Shown: positions 62,300-64,000 of the stretch, piece by piece | Layout: the number at the start of each line of letters is the position of its first letter | How positions within the stretch are numbered: the first letter of the stretch is position 1 | Origin: Streptomyces sp. TRM68367 | Lineage (GTDB): Bacteria > Actinomycetota > Actinomycetes > Streptomycetales > Streptomycetaceae | NCBI RefSeq assembly: GCF_014495685.1 | Contig: NZ_JACTVI010000029.1 | Location: 1 to 64,000 of the forward strand | Direction of reading: 5' to 3' | DNA: 64,000 bases | Notes under the pieces: generated by a model | Told to the model about the DNA's origin: nothing | What the model saw: only the letters and a program-made list of their open reading frames with translations | Databases searched by the model: none | Made by a program: the position numbers and the translations under genes

Positions 62300-64000
62300 C
62301 TACCAGCCGCCCTGCCCGTTGTTCCCCTGCTGCCAGGACGGGTCCGGGTAGCCGCCCTGCTGGTGCTGCGGGTCGTACGGGTACGGCTGCTGCTGGTAGG
62401 GGTCGGCGTGGCCGCCCTGCCACTGCGGCCGGCCGACCGGTGCCGGAGTTCCCCAACTGACGTTCTGCTGCGGCATGTTCGGATGCTGCTGCGGGTCGTA
62501 GCCGGGCAGCGGCTGCGGCTGGGTGGGGATGGCACCGGCCAGGCGGGGCCGGGTGCGCAGGGCCACGCCTTCGAGGCGCATCAGCTGGAGCGTCTCGGTG
62601 ACCTTCTTGTCGGAGTACGGGTCCTCCTCCTCGAAGATCTCCGTCACGTCGGACTCGTGGTCGCCGGCCACGGACACCTCGACGCCGCCCTGGCGGGTTC
62701 CCCAGCTGCCCTTGTGCAGGGTGAACAGGGCGTAGAAACGCAGGGGAGTCAGCAGGGTCAGCTGGATCACGCCGTAGACCGGTGCGAGCAGGAACATGCC
62801 GAACCGCTTGATGAAGCCCATGCCCCGGCGCGGGAAGTCGAGGTACCGCACGTTGCGCAGGTACCCCATGAGGACCATGAAGACCAGGTAGTCGCCGATG
62901 TGGTTGACGAACTGCTCCGGCTTGAGGATGGGCAGGATGACCATCGAGTAGAACATCGCCGAGCCGAACACCAGCCACAGCGCCAGTTCCATGCAGGTCA
63001 GCCAGAAGGCGGGCCGGTACTTCTTCTGGTGCCGGAACGCCCACAGGGACTCGCGGAAGAACGACTTGTTCCAGCGGACCTGCTGGCGCAGGAAGTGCGG
63101 CAGCTTCTCGGGGACGGCCGTGTAGCCGACGGCGGTCTCCTGAAAGACGACCTGGCCCTCCATCAGGCAGTAGTTGGTCATGCGGCGGTCGTCGCCGAAG
63201 ACGGCCGGTTTGCCGAGGAACTGCTGGCCCAGGAAGTCCGGCAGGTACTTGCGCACCAGCGTGCCGCGGTATGCCGACAGCGCTCCGCAGCAGCACAGCA
63301 CCGACTTCAGCCGCGAGTAGGCGGCCCGCTCGAACAGGAACGAGTTGCCGTAGCGCAGGTCCTGGAGGCGGGTGAAGATGTTGCTGTCGTGGTTGAGGGC
63401 CAGCACCATGCCGGTGGACGCCATGATGCGCTCGTCGGCCAGCGGCAGCAGCAACTCGCGGACGGTGTCCCGGGACAGGACCGTGTCCGAGTCGACGCAG
63501 AGGAAGATGTCGGAGTACGGCGCGGCCTCGAAGCCCAGCGCCAGCGCCTCGCGCTTGCCCTTGTTCTCCGGCTGCACACTGACCGTGTACTTGACGCCCT
63601 TGGCCTCGAACTCGCGGCGCATCTTCTTGGCCGCCCTGATGCCGGAGTCGTCGGCGCTGGCGTCGTCGATGATGTGGATCTCGTTGGGCAGCCGGCTCTG
63701 CGCGAGCAGGCTGCGCATGCCCTGCTCGAACATCACCGGGTCCTCGTTGTAGATCGGGATGACCGCGGTGACCCAGGCGTCCTCCAGATACTCCAGCTCC
63801 TCCCGCCCGGCCTTGGCCGGACGGTAGAACAGGGCGCCGAACATCTTCAGGGCCAGCAGGCCCATGGCGCCCATCGAGTACAGGTGCAGGGAGCCGGCGT
63901 CGAGCCGTGTGGCGATCAGCGCGGCGAGGCCGAGGAAGACGAGGTACGAGACCTTCAGATGCCGGCGCTTGCGGTGCGCCCGGCGTCCGCCGGAGTCGAC
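62300..64000 (-). CDS. Processive glycosyltransferase family 2 (chitin/cellulose/hyaluronan-synthase type), 5' end beyond window
   Basis: The frame is open to the right edge, so the N-terminus is missing; about 566 codons are seen. After two membrane helices come WVTAVIPIYNEDP, the DxD motif in FLCVDSDTVLSRD and the acceptor motif QQVRWNKSFF, followed by four or five helices. The last 75 residues are a Gln/Pro/Tyr-rich tail (PYQQQPYPYDPQHQQ), unusual for the family and presumably disordered. It is convergent with the deacetylase and likely belongs to the same surface-polysaccharide system. Confidence 0.9.
   Translation of the reverse strand, partial: VDSGGRRAHRKRRHLKVSYLVFLGLAALIATRLDAGSLHLYSMGAMGLLALKMFGALFYRPAKAGREELEYLEDAWVTAVIPIYNEDPVMFEQGMRSLLAQSRLPNEIHIIDDASADDSGIRAAKKMRREFEAKGVKYTVSVQPENKGKREALALGFEAAPYSDIFLCVDSDTVLSRDTVRELLLPLADERIMASTGMVLALNHDSNIFTRLQDLRYGNSFLFERAAYSRLKSVLCCCGALSAYRGTLVRKYLPDFLGQQFLGKPAVFGDDRRMTNYCLMEGQVVFQETAVGYTAVPEKLPHFLRQQVRWNKSFFRESLWAFRHQKKYRPAFWLTCMELALWLVFGSAMFYSMVILPILKPEQFVNHIGDYLVFMVLMGYLRNVRYLDFPRRGMGFIKRFGMFLLAPVYGVIQLTLLTPLRFYALFTLHKGSWGTRQGGVEVSVAGDHESDVTEIFEEEDPYSDKKVTETLQLMRLEGVALRTRPRLAGAIPTQPQPLPGYDPQQHPNMPQQNVSWGTPAPVGRPQWQGGHADPYQQQPYPYDPQHQQGGYPDPSWQQGNNGQGGW

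Overview
The window is high-GC actinobacterial DNA, almost certainly Streptomyces. Genes are dense, third positions are G/C-rich, GTG starts and 4-bp stop/start overlaps are common, and rare TTA (bldA) codons occur in a few genes. SARP and AfsA-type regulators are present, and the right half carries a hemE - DUF3000 - whiI - ribonuclease D - fadA - fadB core block that I recognise from Streptomyces chromosomes. No tRNA, rRNA, CRISPR array or transposase was seen.

Left part (1 to about 40.2 kb) is most of one side of a secondary-metabolite cluster whose NRPS genes run off the left edge. A minus-strand unit encodes a fatty acyl-AMP ligase, a stand-alone acyl carrier protein and an NRPS beginning with C-A. 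This is the usual lipo-initiation set of an acidic-lipopeptide pathway. Divergent from it is a tightly overlapped five-gene unit: PyrH-like tryptophan halogenase, CPA2 antiporter, flavin reductase and a DrrAB-type exporter. A second, MacB/FtsX-like exporter follows. Next comes a regulatory block: a SARP-ATPase, a winged-helix regulator, a TTA-containing LuxR-type regulator, an AfsA-like butyrolactone synthase homologue and a second SARP-ATPase. An orphan HypE-like protein and a sugar-isomerase-like protein sit among them. A dTDP-sugar cassette (rmlA, B, C, D) follows in which only rmlA looks intact.

From 26.8 to 33.7 kb an ebo-type metabolite-traffic operon (inositol-phosphate synthase, EboC, EboA, EboB, EboE, EboF) runs directly into trpC. 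trpD, a MocR regulator, trpG, trpE and a class II DAHP synthase complete a dedicated chorismate-to-indoleglycerol-phosphate supply. I infer a chlorinated-tryptophan lipopeptide or related product whose tryptophan supply, halogenation, acyl activation, export and traffic functions are encoded together. TTA codons early in the acyl-AMP ligase and in TrpE, and in the LuxR-type regulator, suggest developmental control through bldA.

Right part (40.2 to 64 kb) is mostly chromosomal. It holds a secreted phospholipase A2, a secreted alpha/beta hydrolase with a frameshifted C-terminus, a rhomboid-protease pseudogene, hemE, a DUF3000 gene, whiI (with a WhiG-type promoter match upstream) and ribonuclease D. 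A beta-mannosidase/sugar-ABC/LacI module follows, then fadA-fadB and a cell-surface polysaccharide group (CBM3-like membrane protein, polysaccharide deacetylase, and a family 2 glycosyltransferase running off the right edge).
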